Source: Tateyamaria omphalii
GTDB lineage: Bacteria; Pseudomonadota; Alphaproteobacteria; Rhodobacterales; Rhodobacteraceae
Length of the DNA: 64,000 nt
Reading direction: 5' to 3'
NCBI RefSeq assembly: GCF_001969365.1
Contig: NZ_CP019312.1
Span: 620,001 to 684,000 of the forward strand
Shown: positions 38,690 to 47,125 of the stretch, one piece after another
Layout of the letters: each line of letters begins with the position of its first letter
How positions within the stretch are numbered: the stretch's first letter is position 1
Position numbers and translations under genes: made by a program
Notes under the pieces: model-generated
Databases searched by the model: none
Told to the model about the DNA's origin: nothing
The model's input: the letters and a program-made list of their open reading frames with translations, nothing else

Positions 38690-38729
38690 CGGGCCAAGCA
38701 GTCACCCTGAAAGGCACTGATTTGGCCCG
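38690..38729 (+). terminator. Stem-loop after uspA
   Basis: CGGGCCAA (38690-38697) pairs with TTGGCCCG (38722-38729), starting at the uspA stop. A further CCGG-rich stem follows. No T-run is seen. Confidence 0.4.
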
Positions 38730-38799
38730 CGCCGGAACATAACCGGCCCGGGCGCGGTTTGTCCTGCACGCCCTACGGCTTGAAAAAGGAGAGACCGCG

Positions 38800-38868
38800 A
38801 TGAACCGCATTATCTATCTGGTTGGACTTGTTGTAATTGTCCTGGCGATTGTGAGCTTTGTCCTCTGA
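38800..38868 (+). CDS. 22-residue single-helix membrane peptide
   Basis: ATG at 38800 opens a 22-codon frame reading MNRIIYLVGLVVIVLAIVSF plus VL. It is almost entirely a membrane helix, with Asn-Arg at the N-terminus. AAGGAGA lies 7 bases upstream, a near-ideal ribosome-binding site that no other start can use. The stop overlaps the TTG start of the AI-2E-family permease gene. It may be a small membrane regulator or a coupling leader for the permease. I recall similar short Rhodobacteraceae proteins but cannot name a family. Confidence 0.65.
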   Translation: MNRIIYLVGLVVIVLAIVSFVL

Positions 38869-40009
38869 CCTTGGCGCGCCGCGCGCGCGCGCCACCTTGT
38901 CTGCCGCGATTGACCAGCCCACGGCACCGACGGCACCGCTTGACGGTGGCGTCAAGGCCGCCATCACAGTGCTGGCTGTGCTCGCTGTGCTTGCGGCGCT
39001 GTCCTTCGCCAGCGTCTTTGTGGTGCCAGTGATCCTCGCGATCCTCCTGGCCCTGGTGTTCAGCGGACCCTGCCGGTGGCTTCGGCGGCGCGGCATCCCC
39101 CAACCCGTCAGCGCCGCCGCAATCGTCCTGTCGCTGCTGTCGGGCGTTGCCTTTTTCGCCGCCGCCCTCGCGATCCCCGTGGCAGGCTGGATCGAGGATG
39201 CGCCGCGCATGGCGCAAGAGGTCGAATGGAAGCTGCGCAACCTTTCCGGCATGGCCGCCGCCGTGGTCGAGGCGGAAGAGCAGATCACCAAGGCCGCCGC
39301 AACAGCCGCAGCGGCAGATGAGGGTAATGGCCCGCTCGAAGTGGTGGTGGAAGAGCGCGGCCCCCTGACCGAAGTGGCCCTCGGCGCGCCGCTGATCGTG
39401 GCGCAGACCGTGTTCGTGCTGATCCTGACCTTTTTCATCCTTGCATCGGGCAGCCTGTTTCACGAACGGCTGGTGTCGGTCATGCCGAACTTTTCCGACA
39501 AGCGCCGCGCGATCAGTATCGCCTATGACGTGGAACGCGAGGTGTCGCGCTATCTATTGCACATCACGCTGATCAATGCGGGTCTGGGCATCGCGGTGGG
39601 CATCGCACTTGGCGCGCTGGGCATGCCGAACCCGCTGGCTTTTGGCCTTTTGGCGTTCGTGATGAATTTCGTGCCCTTTGTCGGGGCGCTGGTGGGGCTG
39701 GTCCTGTCCTTTGCCGTCGCACTTGTGAACCTGCCCAGCCTGTTCGACGCCTTTGTCGTGGCGGGGGTCTATTTCACGCTTACCTCAATCGAGGGGCAGG
39801 TGGTCACGCCCTGGCTGGTTGGGCGCAAGCTGCGCCTGAACACGGTGGTGATCCTGATTGCGGTGGCGTTCTGGGCCTGGCTCTGGTCGATCATGGGCAT
39901 GATCATGGCGGTGCCGCTGCTGGTGACCATGTCGGTGCTGTGCAAGCATATCGACGCGCTCAAACCGCTGGGGGAGTTTCTGGCGGGGCCGGGGCCCGAC
40001 AGGGCCTAG
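38858..40009 (+). CDS. AI-2E family (PerM-like) membrane transporter
   Basis: This 383-residue inner-membrane protein has about eight helices in the AI-2E/PerM layout. A first pair lies near residues 35-75, a cytosolic or periplasmic domain at about 105-170, and the conserved AFGLLAFVMNFVPFVGALVG and EGQVVTPWLVGRKLRLNTVV segments near 260-330. Family members export diverse small molecules or ions. No ATG or GTG suits the start. TTG at 38858 lies inside the small-peptide gene, so translation is probably coupled; a TTG at 38897 is an alternative. It meets the second merR gene tail to tail, overlapping by four bases. Confidence 0.88.
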   Translation: MSSDLGAPRARATLSAAIDQPTAPTAPLDGGVKAAITVLAVLAVLAALSFASVFVVPVILAILLALVFSGPCRWLRRRGIPQPVSAAAIVLSLLSGVAFFAAALAIPVAGWIEDAPRMAQEVEWKLRNLSGMAAAVVEAEEQITKAAATAAAADEGNGPLEVVVEERGPLTEVALGAPLIVAQTVFVLILTFFILASGSLFHERLVSVMPNFSDKRRAISIAYDVEREVSRYLLHITLINAGLGIAVGIALGALGMPNPLAFGLLAFVMNFVPFVGALVGLVLSFAVALVNLPSLFDAFVVAGVYFTLTSIEGQVVTPWLVGRKLRLNTVVILIAVAFWAWLWSIMGMIMAVPLLVTMSVLCKHIDALKPLGEFLAGPGPDRA

Positions 40010-40377
40010 CCCTTCAACCCGCTCGCCACGCTGTCGCGCAGGCCCTGCAATTCGTCCCGCGCCTCATCCAGTTGCTTGCGTTGCTCGTCCAGCTCCTTGA
40101 GCTGCCCGTCCGCCAAGTCGACCCAGGCGCGCATCTGCGCCTCTGTCCCTTCGTTTTCATAGATCATCAGCCACTGCCGGATGTCTTCAAGCTGAAAGCC
40201 GAACTTGCGGCCGCGCAGGATCAGTTTCATTCGGGCGCATTCGCGGGGGCCGTAAAAGCGGGATCGCCCCTCGCGATCTGGTTGCAGAAGCTCGATATAC
40301 TCGTAGTAGCGCAGCGTGCGCGGGGTCACATCGAATTCCGCGCACATCTGCTTAAAGCTCAAGCGGTCGTCTGCCAT
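40006..40377 (-). CDS. MerR-family transcriptional regulator, second paralogue
   Basis: The 123-residue protein has a winged HTH (SFKQMCAEFDVTPRTLRYYE) and a coiled-coil helix (about 75-115), again without metal-binding Cys. The HTH shares MCxxFDVTPRTLRxYE with the regulator at 37561-37962, so they are paralogues. The start MADDRLSF at 40377 is preferred over MET at 40395. It is divergent from the two thioesterase genes, its likely targets, with 124 bases between. Confidence 0.87.
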   Translation of the reverse strand: MADDRLSFKQMCAEFDVTPRTLRYYEYIELLQPDREGRSRFYGPRECARMKLILRGRKFGFQLEDIRQWLMIYENEGTEAQMRAWVDLADGQLKELDEQRKQLDEARDELQGLRDSVASGLKG

Positions 40378-40501
40378 GGCTTGCCTTGTCTCCATCCCTG
40401 AACTTCAACCTAAGCCGCAGACACGGGCCGCGCAACAGGCGCCTTGCCCGAAGGCCGCAGAGCGCCCATAACTCGGGTTACAGACCGCGTGACGAGGCCC
40501 A

Positions 40502-40930
40502 ATGTCCGATCCCGACAAACTGAAGTTAGCCCGCCAATTCATTGAAGCCATTCCACATTCCCGCGATCTGGGGATGCAGTTGACCGACATGGCCGACGGC
40601 GTGGCCGTGATCACGATGCCCTATGACACAAAGCTGATCGGAGATCCGGAGACGGGCGTGATCAGCGGCGGCGCGGTGTCGGCGCTGATGGACACCTGTT
40701 GCGGGGCGGCCGCGATGAGCCACCCCAAGAACCTCGCAGGCACTGCGACGCTTGATCTGCGCATCGACTACATGCGCGCTGCCACGCCGGGGCAAGCGAT
40801 CACGACCCGCGCCACCTGTTATCACGTGACCCGTTCCGTGGCGTTCGTGCGGGCTACGGCCTGCGACGAGGATGCCGACAACCCTGTCGCCACCGCCACC
40901 GGCGCCTTCACGGTGGAGGGCAGCGCATGA
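40502..40930 (+). CDS. Hotdog-fold thioesterase, PaaI family (first of pair)
   Basis: The 142 residues show a PaaI-type hotdog domain with GVISGGAVSALMDTCCGAAA (active-site helix with Asp) and TATLDLRIDYMRAATPGQAI. The enzyme should hydrolyse acyl- or aryl-CoA thioesters. It overlaps the next thioesterase gene by four bases (ATGA) and is divergent from the MerR gene. A role in rescuing CoA from dead-end acyl-CoA is plausible near the beta-oxidation genes. Confidence 0.9.
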   Translation: MSDPDKLKLARQFIEAIPHSRDLGMQLTDMADGVAVITMPYDTKLIGDPETGVISGGAVSALMDTCCGAAAMSHPKNLAGTATLDLRIDYMRAATPGQAITTRATCYHVTRSVAFVRATACDEDADNPVATATGAFTVEGSA

Positions 40931-41427
40931 GGCGGCCCGAACCCGTGCAGGTGGTCAAGCAACGCCGCGACGCCGCGCTGCGCGCGCTGGTGGATGGCGT
41001 GCCCTACATCCAGTATCTCGGCGTCACCTTTGACCGGCGCGGGGATGAGCTGACGGGCGTGCTGCCCTTTGATGAAAAGCTGATCGGCAACCCGCTCCTG
41101 CCCGCCCTGCATGGCGGCGTGACGGCCGCGTTCATGGAGATGACGGCGGTGATCACCCTGTCGTGGTCGTACCTTTGGGAAGACATCGAAAACGGCAGCC
41201 TCGATTTCGATCCGGGCGGCGGGGTGCGGATGCCGCGGCTGCCCAAGACGGTGGATTTCTCTGTCGATTACCTACGTTCCGGCCTGCCGCGCGACGCCTA
41301 TGCGCGGGCGCGCATCAACCGCTCGGGGCGCCGCTATGCGTCGGTCCATGTCGAAGGCTGGCAGGACAACCGCGACCGGCTCTTTGCCCAGGCCACGGGG
41401 CATTTCGTCATGCCGCAGCGACGGTAG
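40927..41427 (+). CDS. Hotdog-fold thioesterase, PaaI family (second of pair)
   Basis: This 166-residue hotdog protein has the active-site helix ALHGGVTAAFMEMTAVITLS and TVDFSVDYLRSGLPRDAYAR. The catalytic acid is Glu rather than Asp in the helix, which may signal different specificity from its partner. Coupled translation with the upstream paralogue suggests the two form a heteromer or act in one pathway. The MATE gene starts directly after its stop. Confidence 0.9.
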   Translation: MRRPEPVQVVKQRRDAALRALVDGVPYIQYLGVTFDRRGDELTGVLPFDEKLIGNPLLPALHGGVTAAFMEMTAVITLSWSYLWEDIENGSLDFDPGGGVRMPRLPKTVDFSVDYLRSGLPRDAYARARINRSGRRYASVHVEGWQDNRDRLFAQATGHFVMPQRR

Positions 41428-42750
41428 ATGGAGGCGACCGCCCCACCGGCGCCGCTGAGCCACCGGCGCGTGCTGAAGATCGCGGTGCCCATCGTGCTGT
41501 CAAACGCCACAGTGCCGATCCTGGGGGCCGTGGATGTGGGCGTTGTGGGCCAGATGGGAGAGGCGGCACCCATCGGGGCCGTGGCCATGGGCGCCATCAT
41601 CCTGACCACGATGTACTGGATCTTTGGCTTTCTGCGCATGGGCACGGTCAGCCTGGTGGGTCAGGCGGCAGGCGCAGGGGACGAGGACGAGGTGTCGGCC
41701 TGGCTGACCCGCGCGCTGCTGGTGGCGGGCGTCGGGGGCGCCGCGCTGATCCTGCTGCAAATCCCGATCTTCTGGGCCGCGTTCCAGCTGTCGCCCGCCA
41801 GTGCCGAGGTCGAAAGCCTGACCCGCGACTACCTGTTCATCCGCATCTGGACCGCGCCCGCGGCCATCGCCGTCTACGCACTCACGGGCTGGCTGGTCGC
41901 GATGGAGCGGACGGGCGGCGTGTTCTGGGTCCAGCTGGTGATGAACGGCGTGAACATCATCCTCAACTTCGTCTTTGTGCTGGGCCTTGGCTGGGGCGTG
42001 CCCGGCGTGGCAATTGCGACGGTCATTGCCGAGGTGATCGGCGCTGGCCTTGGCCTGTGGTTCTGCCGTGCCGCCTTTGCCCGTGCAGCCTGGCGCGAGT
42101 GGCCGCGCGTGCTGCGCCGGGCACAGCTGATCAAGATGGCGCTTCTCAACACCGACATCCTGCTGCGCTCGCTGATGCTGATGATCATCTTTTCCAGCTT
42201 CGTCTTTCTGGGTGCGCGCTTTGGCGATGTGACATTGGCGGCAAACGAGGTGCTGATCCAGTTCATGTATATCACGGCCTATGCCATGGACGGCTTTGCC
42301 TTTGCGGCTGAAACGCTGATCGCGCGGGCCTATGGCCGCCGCGATCCGGGCCGGGTGCGCCGATCGGCCATCATGACCAGCATCTGGGGGATGGTGGTGT
42401 GCGGGTCGACCGCGCTGGCGTTCCTGCTGGCGGGGCCATGGCTGATCGACGTGATGGCCAAGGACGCGCAGGTGCAGGCGGAGGCACGGGAGTATCTGCT
42501 GTATATGGTCGCCGCACCCCTACTGGGCTGCGCCGCCTGGATGCTCGACGGTATCTTCATTGGCGCAGGCCGTGGGCGCGACATGCGCAACATGATGGCG
42601 ATTTCGTTTGTGATGTATTGGCTGGCGGTGCTGGCGCTGTTGCCATTGATGGGCAATCACGGGCTTTGGGCCGCGCTCCTCATTTCATTCGTCGCGCGTG
42701 GGGTGACGTTGGGGGTGCGGTATCCGGCCTTGGAGCGAGCGGCGGGGTGA
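41428..42750 (+). CDS. MATE-family multidrug/metabolite efflux transporter
   Basis: This 440-residue inner-membrane protein has twelve predicted helices in two repeats, with MATE features such as IVLSNATVPILGAVDVGVVGQ. The second-half helices run RRSAIMTSIWGMVVCGSTAL and onward. It should export cationic compounds in exchange for Na+ or H+. The ATG at 41428 abuts the thioesterase stop (TAGATG), so it belongs to the same operon. An overlapping set of stems lies downstream (42769-42809). Confidence 0.93.
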   Translation: MEATAPPAPLSHRRVLKIAVPIVLSNATVPILGAVDVGVVGQMGEAAPIGAVAMGAIILTTMYWIFGFLRMGTVSLVGQAAGAGDEDEVSAWLTRALLVAGVGGAALILLQIPIFWAAFQLSPASAEVESLTRDYLFIRIWTAPAAIAVYALTGWLVAMERTGGVFWVQLVMNGVNIILNFVFVLGLGWGVPGVAIATVIAEVIGAGLGLWFCRAAFARAAWREWPRVLRRAQLIKMALLNTDILLRSLMLMIIFSSFVFLGARFGDVTLAANEVLIQFMYITAYAMDGFAFAAETLIARAYGRRDPGRVRRSAIMTSIWGMVVCGSTALAFLLAGPWLIDVMAKDAQVQAEAREYLLYMVAAPLLGCAAWMLDGIFIGAGRGRDMRNMMAISFVMYWLAVLALLPLMGNHGLWAALLISFVARGVTLGVRYPALERAAG

Positions 42751-42816
42751 GGACTGGGGCGCTTGCCCGTCGTCCATCGGGCTCGGACCGATGGCGCCCA
42801 AAGGACGACCACCCGT

Positions 42817-42837
42817 GGTATTTTTGGTCAGAAGAAG
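42817..42837 (-). repeat. Intergenic repeat element, copy f
   Basis: GGTATTTTTGGTCAGAAGAA (42817-42836) lies just past the pyrD stop. It matches copies g and h at 18 of 20 positions. The 88-base gap also holds overlapping stems CCATCGG/CCGATGG and GTCGTCC/GGACGAC that may end the MATE message. Confidence 0.6.
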
Positions 42838-42838
42838 A

Positions 42839-43882
42839 CTACAGCCAGTCCCTTGTTTCTGTGCCGACCGCTTCGGAGACCGATTGCAAGCCGTCCTGTC
42901 GCAGGTGCTCATCCAATCCTTCCGCGATGCGCGCAGCAAGGCTGAGCCCACCATAGACAAGCCCGGTGTAAAGCTGGACAGCCGAGGCCCCCGCGCGGAT
43001 CTTGGCATAAGCGTCGCGCGCGTTCGAAATGCCGCCAACCCCGACAAGGGGTGTTTGCGTCAGGCCGTGCAGTTTCGCCAGCACGCGGGTGGATTTTTCA
43101 AAGAGCGGCGCGCCGGAAAGGCCACCCTTTTCCCGCGCATGCGCGCTGCGCAGCCCCTCCCGATCCAGCGTCGTGTTGGTGGCGATGATGGCGGCCACCC
43201 GCGCGTCCTCCGCCACCTTGGCGATGTCGGCGAGGTCCTGATCCGTGAGGTCCGGCGCGATTTTGAGGAACACGGGGATATCCCCGCGCACCTGCATCAC
43301 CCCGTCAAGCAGGGCGGCCAGCGCCATCGGCCCCTGCAGGTCCCGCAGCTTTTCGGTGTTGGGGCTTGAGACGTTGACCGTGGCAAAGTCGATATGCGGC
43401 GCACAGTGCTGCAGCACCTTTGCAAAGTCTTCGGCCCGGTTGGCACTGTCCTTGTTGGCGCCGAGGTTCAGACCAACGGGCACGCCTTTGGGGCGTTTTG
43501 CCAGACGAGCGGCAATCGCCTCCATCCCATCATTGTTGAAGCCAAAGCGGTTGATGGCTGCGGCGTCCTCGGCCAGCCGGAAAAGGCGCGGCTTGGGATT
43601 GCCGGGTTGGGGCAGGGGGGTGGCCGCCCCCACCTCGATCCAGCCAAAGCCTGCGCGGCTGAGGGGGGCGATGGCCGTGGCATTCTTGTCGAACCCCGCG
43701 GCGAGGCCCACGGGATTGGGCAGGTCCATGCCCGCCAGCGTCGTGCGCAACCGGTCGCTGGTGACGGGGCCGGGCAGGGATGCCAGCGGTGTGTGCAGCG
43801 CCTTGAGCGCCAGTCCGTGCGCCGTTTCGGGGTCCAGCCTGCGCAGCGCCCGCGTGCCGATCTGTTCCAGCGCCTGTTTCAT
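42839..43882 (-). CDS. pyrD: Dihydroorotate dehydrogenase (quinone), class 2
   Basis: PyrD oxidises dihydroorotate to orotate in pyrimidine synthesis, passing electrons to the quinone pool at the membrane. The 347 residues include [36 protein letters not shown] (with the catalytic Ser typical of class 2) and the FMN phosphate-binding [20 protein letters not shown]. The start at 43882 overlaps the stop of the upstream DUF1330 gene by four bases, giving a DUF952-DUF1330-pyrD operon. Confidence 0.97.
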   Translation of the reverse strand: MKQALEQIGTRALRRLDPETAHGLALKALHTPLASLPGPVTSDRLRTTLAGMDLPNPVGLAAGFDKNATAIAPLSRAGFGWIEVGAATPLPQPGNPKPRLFRLAEDAAAINRFGFNNDGMEAIAARLAKRPKGVPVGLNLGANKDSANRAEDFAKVLQHCAPHIDFATVNVSSPNTEKLRDLQGPMALAALLDGVMQVRGDIPVFLKIAPDLTDQDLADIAKVAEDARVAAIIATNTTLDREGLRSAHAREKGGLSGAPLFEKSTRVLAKLHGLTQTPLVGVGGISNARDAYAKIRAGASAVQLYTGLVYGGLSLAARIAEGLDEHLRQDGLQSVSEAVGTETRDWL

Positions 43883-44307
43883 CCGAAGGTCGCGCCCCCA
43901 TCCGCGGGCCTGCATCGGATCAGGCGCGAGGTCTTGACCGCCGCCTGCCGGTGGACCACCGCGCGTTTGTAGTCTGGGTCGGTGACCATCGCCAGAAAGG
44001 CTGCGGAATTGGGGTAGCGGGCAATGAACATGGCATCCCATGCCTCATCCGCCGGGCCGATCAGTGCGGTTTCAAACCCGCCGCGCCATAGGATAGTGCC
44101 CCCGACCTTTGCCAGCACGGGGCCGGAGTGCTTGCCATAAAGCGCATAGGCCTGCGTGCCCGTCAGCCCGTCGCGGGCCAGTTCGTGATCGCCGGGATAG
44201 TTTGCCAGATCGTTGAACCGGACGAGGTTCAGCATCTCGATAGGCGTGTCGCGGCGCAGGCCCTTGAACGCGTCGAACTGATCGCGGGTCGGGTCGATAT
44301 GAGTCAT
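43879..44307 (-). CDS. DUF1330-like (dimeric alpha-beta barrel) protein
   Basis: The 142-residue protein resembles DUF1330/EthD-like ferredoxin-fold proteins: [12 protein letters not shown], then [20 protein letters not shown], then [20 protein letters not shown]. Its function is unknown. The start [10 protein letters not shown] at 44307 lies inside the stop of the DUF952 gene (ATGA), and its own stop overlaps pyrD, so it is translated as part of the pyrD operon. Confidence 0.8.
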   Translation of the reverse strand: MTHIDPTRDQFDAFKGLRRDTPIEMLNLVRFNDLANYPGDHELARDGLTGTQAYALYGKHSGPVLAKVGGTILWRGGFETALIGPADEAWDAMFIARYPNSAAFLAMVTDPDYKRAVVHRQAAVKTSRLIRCRPADGGATFG

Positions 44308-44651
44308 GCGTCGAACCCGGCACCGGCGGGGAACTGATGCACACCGTCTTCCAGCGGCAGCGGCTGGGCCCAATGGACGTCAGACAGGCGCATCTCGCGG
44401 TAGAGATGCGGGAAGTCCGCACCGCCGCGCGACACCTCCCATTTCAGGTCATCGCCAAGCGCATCCGCATCGACCGCGATCAGGAACAGGTCGTCCTCGC
44501 CCGCAAAATGCTTGGCCGCCGTCTCTGCCGCCTGCGGAGCGGTGGAAAAGTGGACATACCCGTCCTGCACATCAATCGGTGCGCCCGGCGTGGTGCCGTT
44601 TTCGCGCAGGGCCGCCCATTCCGGGGCGCGGAAAATCTTGTAAATCAGCAT
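44304..44651 (-). CDS. DUF952-family protein
   Basis: The 115-residue protein (MLIYKIFRAPEWAALREN, then GYVHFSTAPQAAETAAKHFA, then REMRLSDVHWAQPLP) matches the DUF952 family. This is a small fold of unknown activity that resembles glutathione-S-transferase- or ADP-ribosyl-type folds in some reports. It heads the DUF952-DUF1330-pyrD operon. The 141 bases to the divergent nucleotidase gene hold a Pho box. Confidence 0.85.
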   Translation of the reverse strand: MLIYKIFRAPEWAALRENGTTPGAPIDVQDGYVHFSTAPQAAETAAKHFAGEDDLFLIAVDADALGDDLKWEVSRGGADFPHLYREMRLSDVHWAQPLPLEDGVHQFPAGAGFDA

Positions 44652-44753
44652 GAGCGCCTGATGCCCATTGCCCAAGCGCTGGTCAAGTGCGCGCTGTCAC
44701 CGAATTGTTGCGTGCGTTCCCTAAGGAACCGCTTTGACTCGTGGCGCGGATTG

Positions 44754-44771
44754 CTGTCACGTAACTGTCAT
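44754..44771 (+). promoter_or_regulatory. PhoB box
   Basis: CTGTCAC-GTAA-CTGTCAT fits the Pho-box consensus of two CTGTCAY repeats with 11-bp periodicity. It lies 21 bases before the 5'-nucleotidase start. An additional CTGTCAC half-site is near 44695, and a GTTCC-CTAA-GGAAC inverted repeat at 44716-44729. Confidence 0.75.
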
Positions 44772-44792
44772 ATTCAACAAGGGAGACACCGC

Positions 44793-46352
44793 ATGACCCG
44801 ATTTTTGATGGGCACGGCCGCCCTGGCGCTGAGCGCTGGCATGGCATCCGCCGACTACACGCTGCACATTCTGCACACCAACGACATGCACAGCCGCATT
44901 GAATCGATCAACCGCTTCGATTCGACCTGCAATGCCGAGGGCGAGGCCGAAGGCGAATGCTTTGGCGGTGTGGCGCGGGTCAAATCGGCCATCGACGCCA
45001 AGAAGGCCAGCCTGGACAACCAGAACGTTGTTGTTCTGGACGCAGGCGACCCGTTCCAGGGCTCGCTCTTCTACACCACGTACAAGGGTGCGGCAGAGGC
45101 CGAGTTCATGGAAAAGATCGGCTATGACGCCATGGCCGTCGGCAACCACGAATTCGACGATGGCCCGCCAAAACTGGCCGAGTTCATCGACGCGGTGAGC
45201 TTTCCCGTGATCTCTGGCAACCTTGACCTGTCGGCCGAGGACACGCTGAGCGGCAAGGTCGAAAACCACGTCGTGCTCGAGGTGGGCGGCAAGAAGATCG
45301 GCATCGTCTCGGCGCTCGCCACCGACACGGTCGAAACCTCCTCGCCCGGTCCCAACGTCGTATTCCAGGACGAGATCGAGGCGCTGCAGGCTGACGTCGC
45401 CACGCTGCAAGGCGAAGGAGTGGACATCATCATCGCGCTGAACCACGTGGGCCTGAACAAGGATCTAGCCATTGCCGAGGCCGTAGACGGCATCGACGTG
45501 GTGATCGGCGGGCACAGCCACACGCTGATGTCCAATGACGACGCCGAAACACCGGCATACCCCACCATGGTGGGCGATGCGGCGGTCGCGCAGGCCTATG
45601 CCTATACCAAGTATCTCGGCCACCTGACTGTCACTTTTGACGATGACGGCAACGTAACGGCGGCCTCGGGCGATCCGATGCTGCTCGATGCCTCGGTCGA
45701 GCCCGATGCCGACTTCCTCGCCCGCATCGCCGAAATGGGCGCACCGATCGAAGAGATGAAAACACGCGTCGTCGCCGAAGCCGCCGAAGCCATCGAAGGC
45801 GACCGCTCGGTGTGCCGCGCGATGGAATGCCCCATGGGGTCGCTCATCGCCGACGCGATGCTCGACCGGGTGGCCGATCAGGGGATCGAGATCGCGATCC
45901 AGAACGGCGGTGGCATCCGCGCCTCAATTGACGCGGGCGAAATCACGATGGGCGAAGTGCTGACGGTGCTGCCCTTCCAGAACACGCTGTCCACCTTCCA
46001 GGTGCCCGGCTCGGCCATTGTCGCCGCGCTTGAAAACGGCGTGGGCCAGATCGAAGACGGCGCGGGCCGCTTCCCGCAGGTTGCGGGCATGAGCTTTGCC
46101 TTTGACGTGTCAAAGCCCGCAGGCGAGCGCGTCAGCGACGTCATGGTCGGCGGCGCGCCCATCGAGATGGACAAGGTCTATGGCGTGGTCAGCAACAACT
46201 ACGTGCGCAATGGTGGCGACGGCTACGCGATGTTCGTGGATGCCGAAAACGCCTATGACTTCGGACCGGACCTGGCGGACGTGACGGCAGAGTACCTGGC
46301 CGCGCAGGGGCCGTTCACGCCCTATACCGACGGTCGGATCACGGCGAAGTAA
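44793..46352 (+). CDS. Periplasmic 5'-nucleotidase / metallophosphatase (UshA-like)
   Basis: The 519-residue precursor has a signal peptide (FLMGTAALALSAGMASA). The N-terminal metallophosphatase domain has ILHTNDMHSRIE, DAGDPFQGS, AVGNHEFDDG and GGHSHTL; the C-terminal 5'-nucleotidase domain follows from about residue 330. It should hydrolyse extracellular nucleotides to nucleosides and phosphate. The Pho box directly upstream predicts PhoB induction under phosphate limitation, consistent with phosphate scavenging at sea. Released nucleosides could feed the cdd-deoA-deoB salvage operon. It ends in a strong terminator. Confidence 0.93.
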   Translation: MTRFLMGTAALALSAGMASADYTLHILHTNDMHSRIESINRFDSTCNAEGEAEGECFGGVARVKSAIDAKKASLDNQNVVVLDAGDPFQGSLFYTTYKGAAEAEFMEKIGYDAMAVGNHEFDDGPPKLAEFIDAVSFPVISGNLDLSAEDTLSGKVENHVVLEVGGKKIGIVSALATDTVETSSPGPNVVFQDEIEALQADVATLQGEGVDIIIALNHVGLNKDLAIAEAVDGIDVVIGGHSHTLMSNDDAETPAYPTMVGDAAVAQAYAYTKYLGHLTVTFDDDGNVTAASGDPMLLDASVEPDADFLARIAEMGAPIEEMKTRVVAEAAEAIEGDRSVCRAMECPMGSLIADAMLDRVADQGIEIAIQNGGGIRASIDAGEITMGEVLTVLPFQNTLSTFQVPGSAIVAALENGVGQIEDGAGRFPQVAGMSFAFDVSKPAGERVSDVMVGGAPIEMDKVYGVVSNNYVRNGGDGYAMFVDAENAYDFGPDLADVTAEYLAAQGPFTPYTDGRITAK

Positions 46353-46360
46353 CGGCCGAG

Positions 46361-46379
46361 GGCGCAGGACACCTGCGCC
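46361..46379 (+). terminator. First stem after the 5'-nucleotidase gene
   Basis: GGCGCAGG-ACA-CCTGCGCC is a perfect 8-bp stem 9 bases past the stop, with TTACG on its 3' side like other stems of the GTAAGGCG type in this window. Confidence 0.5.
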
Positions 46380-46393
46380 TTACGATCCACCGC

Positions 46394-46422
46394 GGGGCGG
46401 AGCGGATGTTCCGCCCCTTTTT
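46394..46422 (+). terminator. Intrinsic terminator after the 5'-nucleotidase gene
   Basis: GGGGCGGA (46394-46401) pairs with TCCGCCCC (46410-46417), followed by T5. It is a textbook rho-independent terminator. Confidence 0.85.
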
Positions 46423-46453
46423 CATGTCGCCGCGCTGCGCTACGCATACGCAC

Positions 46454-47125
46454 ATGTGTGGACGATTTTCCATAACCCTGCCGCCCGATGCCATGGCGCA
46501 GCTGTTTGATGCCGTACCGGCAAACGATGTGCCGGATGTGCCGAATTACAACGTCTGCCCGACCAACCCGGTACATGCGGTCACGTCCGTTGACGGGCAG
46601 CGGCGGCTGGCGCCGATGCGTTGGGGGTTCATTCCGCACTGGTACAAGAAACCGAACGACGGCCCGCTCTTGATCAACGCGCGCGCCGAAACGATTGCCG
46701 ACAAGCCCGCCTTTCGCATGGCCTGCCGTGAACGGCGGGCGGTGATCGTCGCGTCGGGTTTTTACGAATGGACGCGGCAGGGCGACGCGCGCCTGCCGTG
46801 GTACATCACGCGCAGCAATGGCGCGCCGCTGGCCTTTGCTGCCGTCTGGCAGGAGTGGCACGCACCCGGCGCACAAGAGGACCGGCAACCGACAGCCGCC
46901 ATTGTGACGACCGGGGCCAACGCGCCCATGTCCACCATCCACCACCGCATGCCGGTGATCCTGGAACCGGACGACATTGCCTTGTGGTTGGGCGAACAGG
47001 GAAAAGGGGCCGCCACGCTGATGCGGGCCGCCCCGGAGGATGCCTTGACCTGGCACCGTGTGTCGACAACGGTCAATTCCAACCGGGCGTCGGGCCGCGA
47101 ACTCACCGAACCTATCGAGGATTAA
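46454..47125 (+). CDS. SRAP-family abasic-site DNA-protein crosslinking protein (YedK/HMCES type)
   Basis: The 223-residue protein begins MCGRFS, placing the catalytic Cys at position 2, where it forms a thiazolidine crosslink with abasic sites in single-stranded DNA. Other SRAP residues are present: Asn in INARAET, Glu in ASGFYEW, and His in TIHHRMPVIL. It protects abasic sites at replication forks. The start is fixed by the need for Cys2, although an in-frame ATG exists upstream. It meets the cupredoxin-like gene tail to tail with a four-base overlap. Confidence 0.95.
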   Translation: MCGRFSITLPPDAMAQLFDAVPANDVPDVPNYNVCPTNPVHAVTSVDGQRRLAPMRWGFIPHWYKKPNDGPLLINARAETIADKPAFRMACRERRAVIVASGFYEWTRQGDARLPWYITRSNGAPLAFAAVWQEWHAPGAQEDRQPTAAIVTTGANAPMSTIHHRMPVILEPDDIALWLGEQGKGAATLMRAAPEDALTWHRVSTTVNSNRASGRELTEPIED

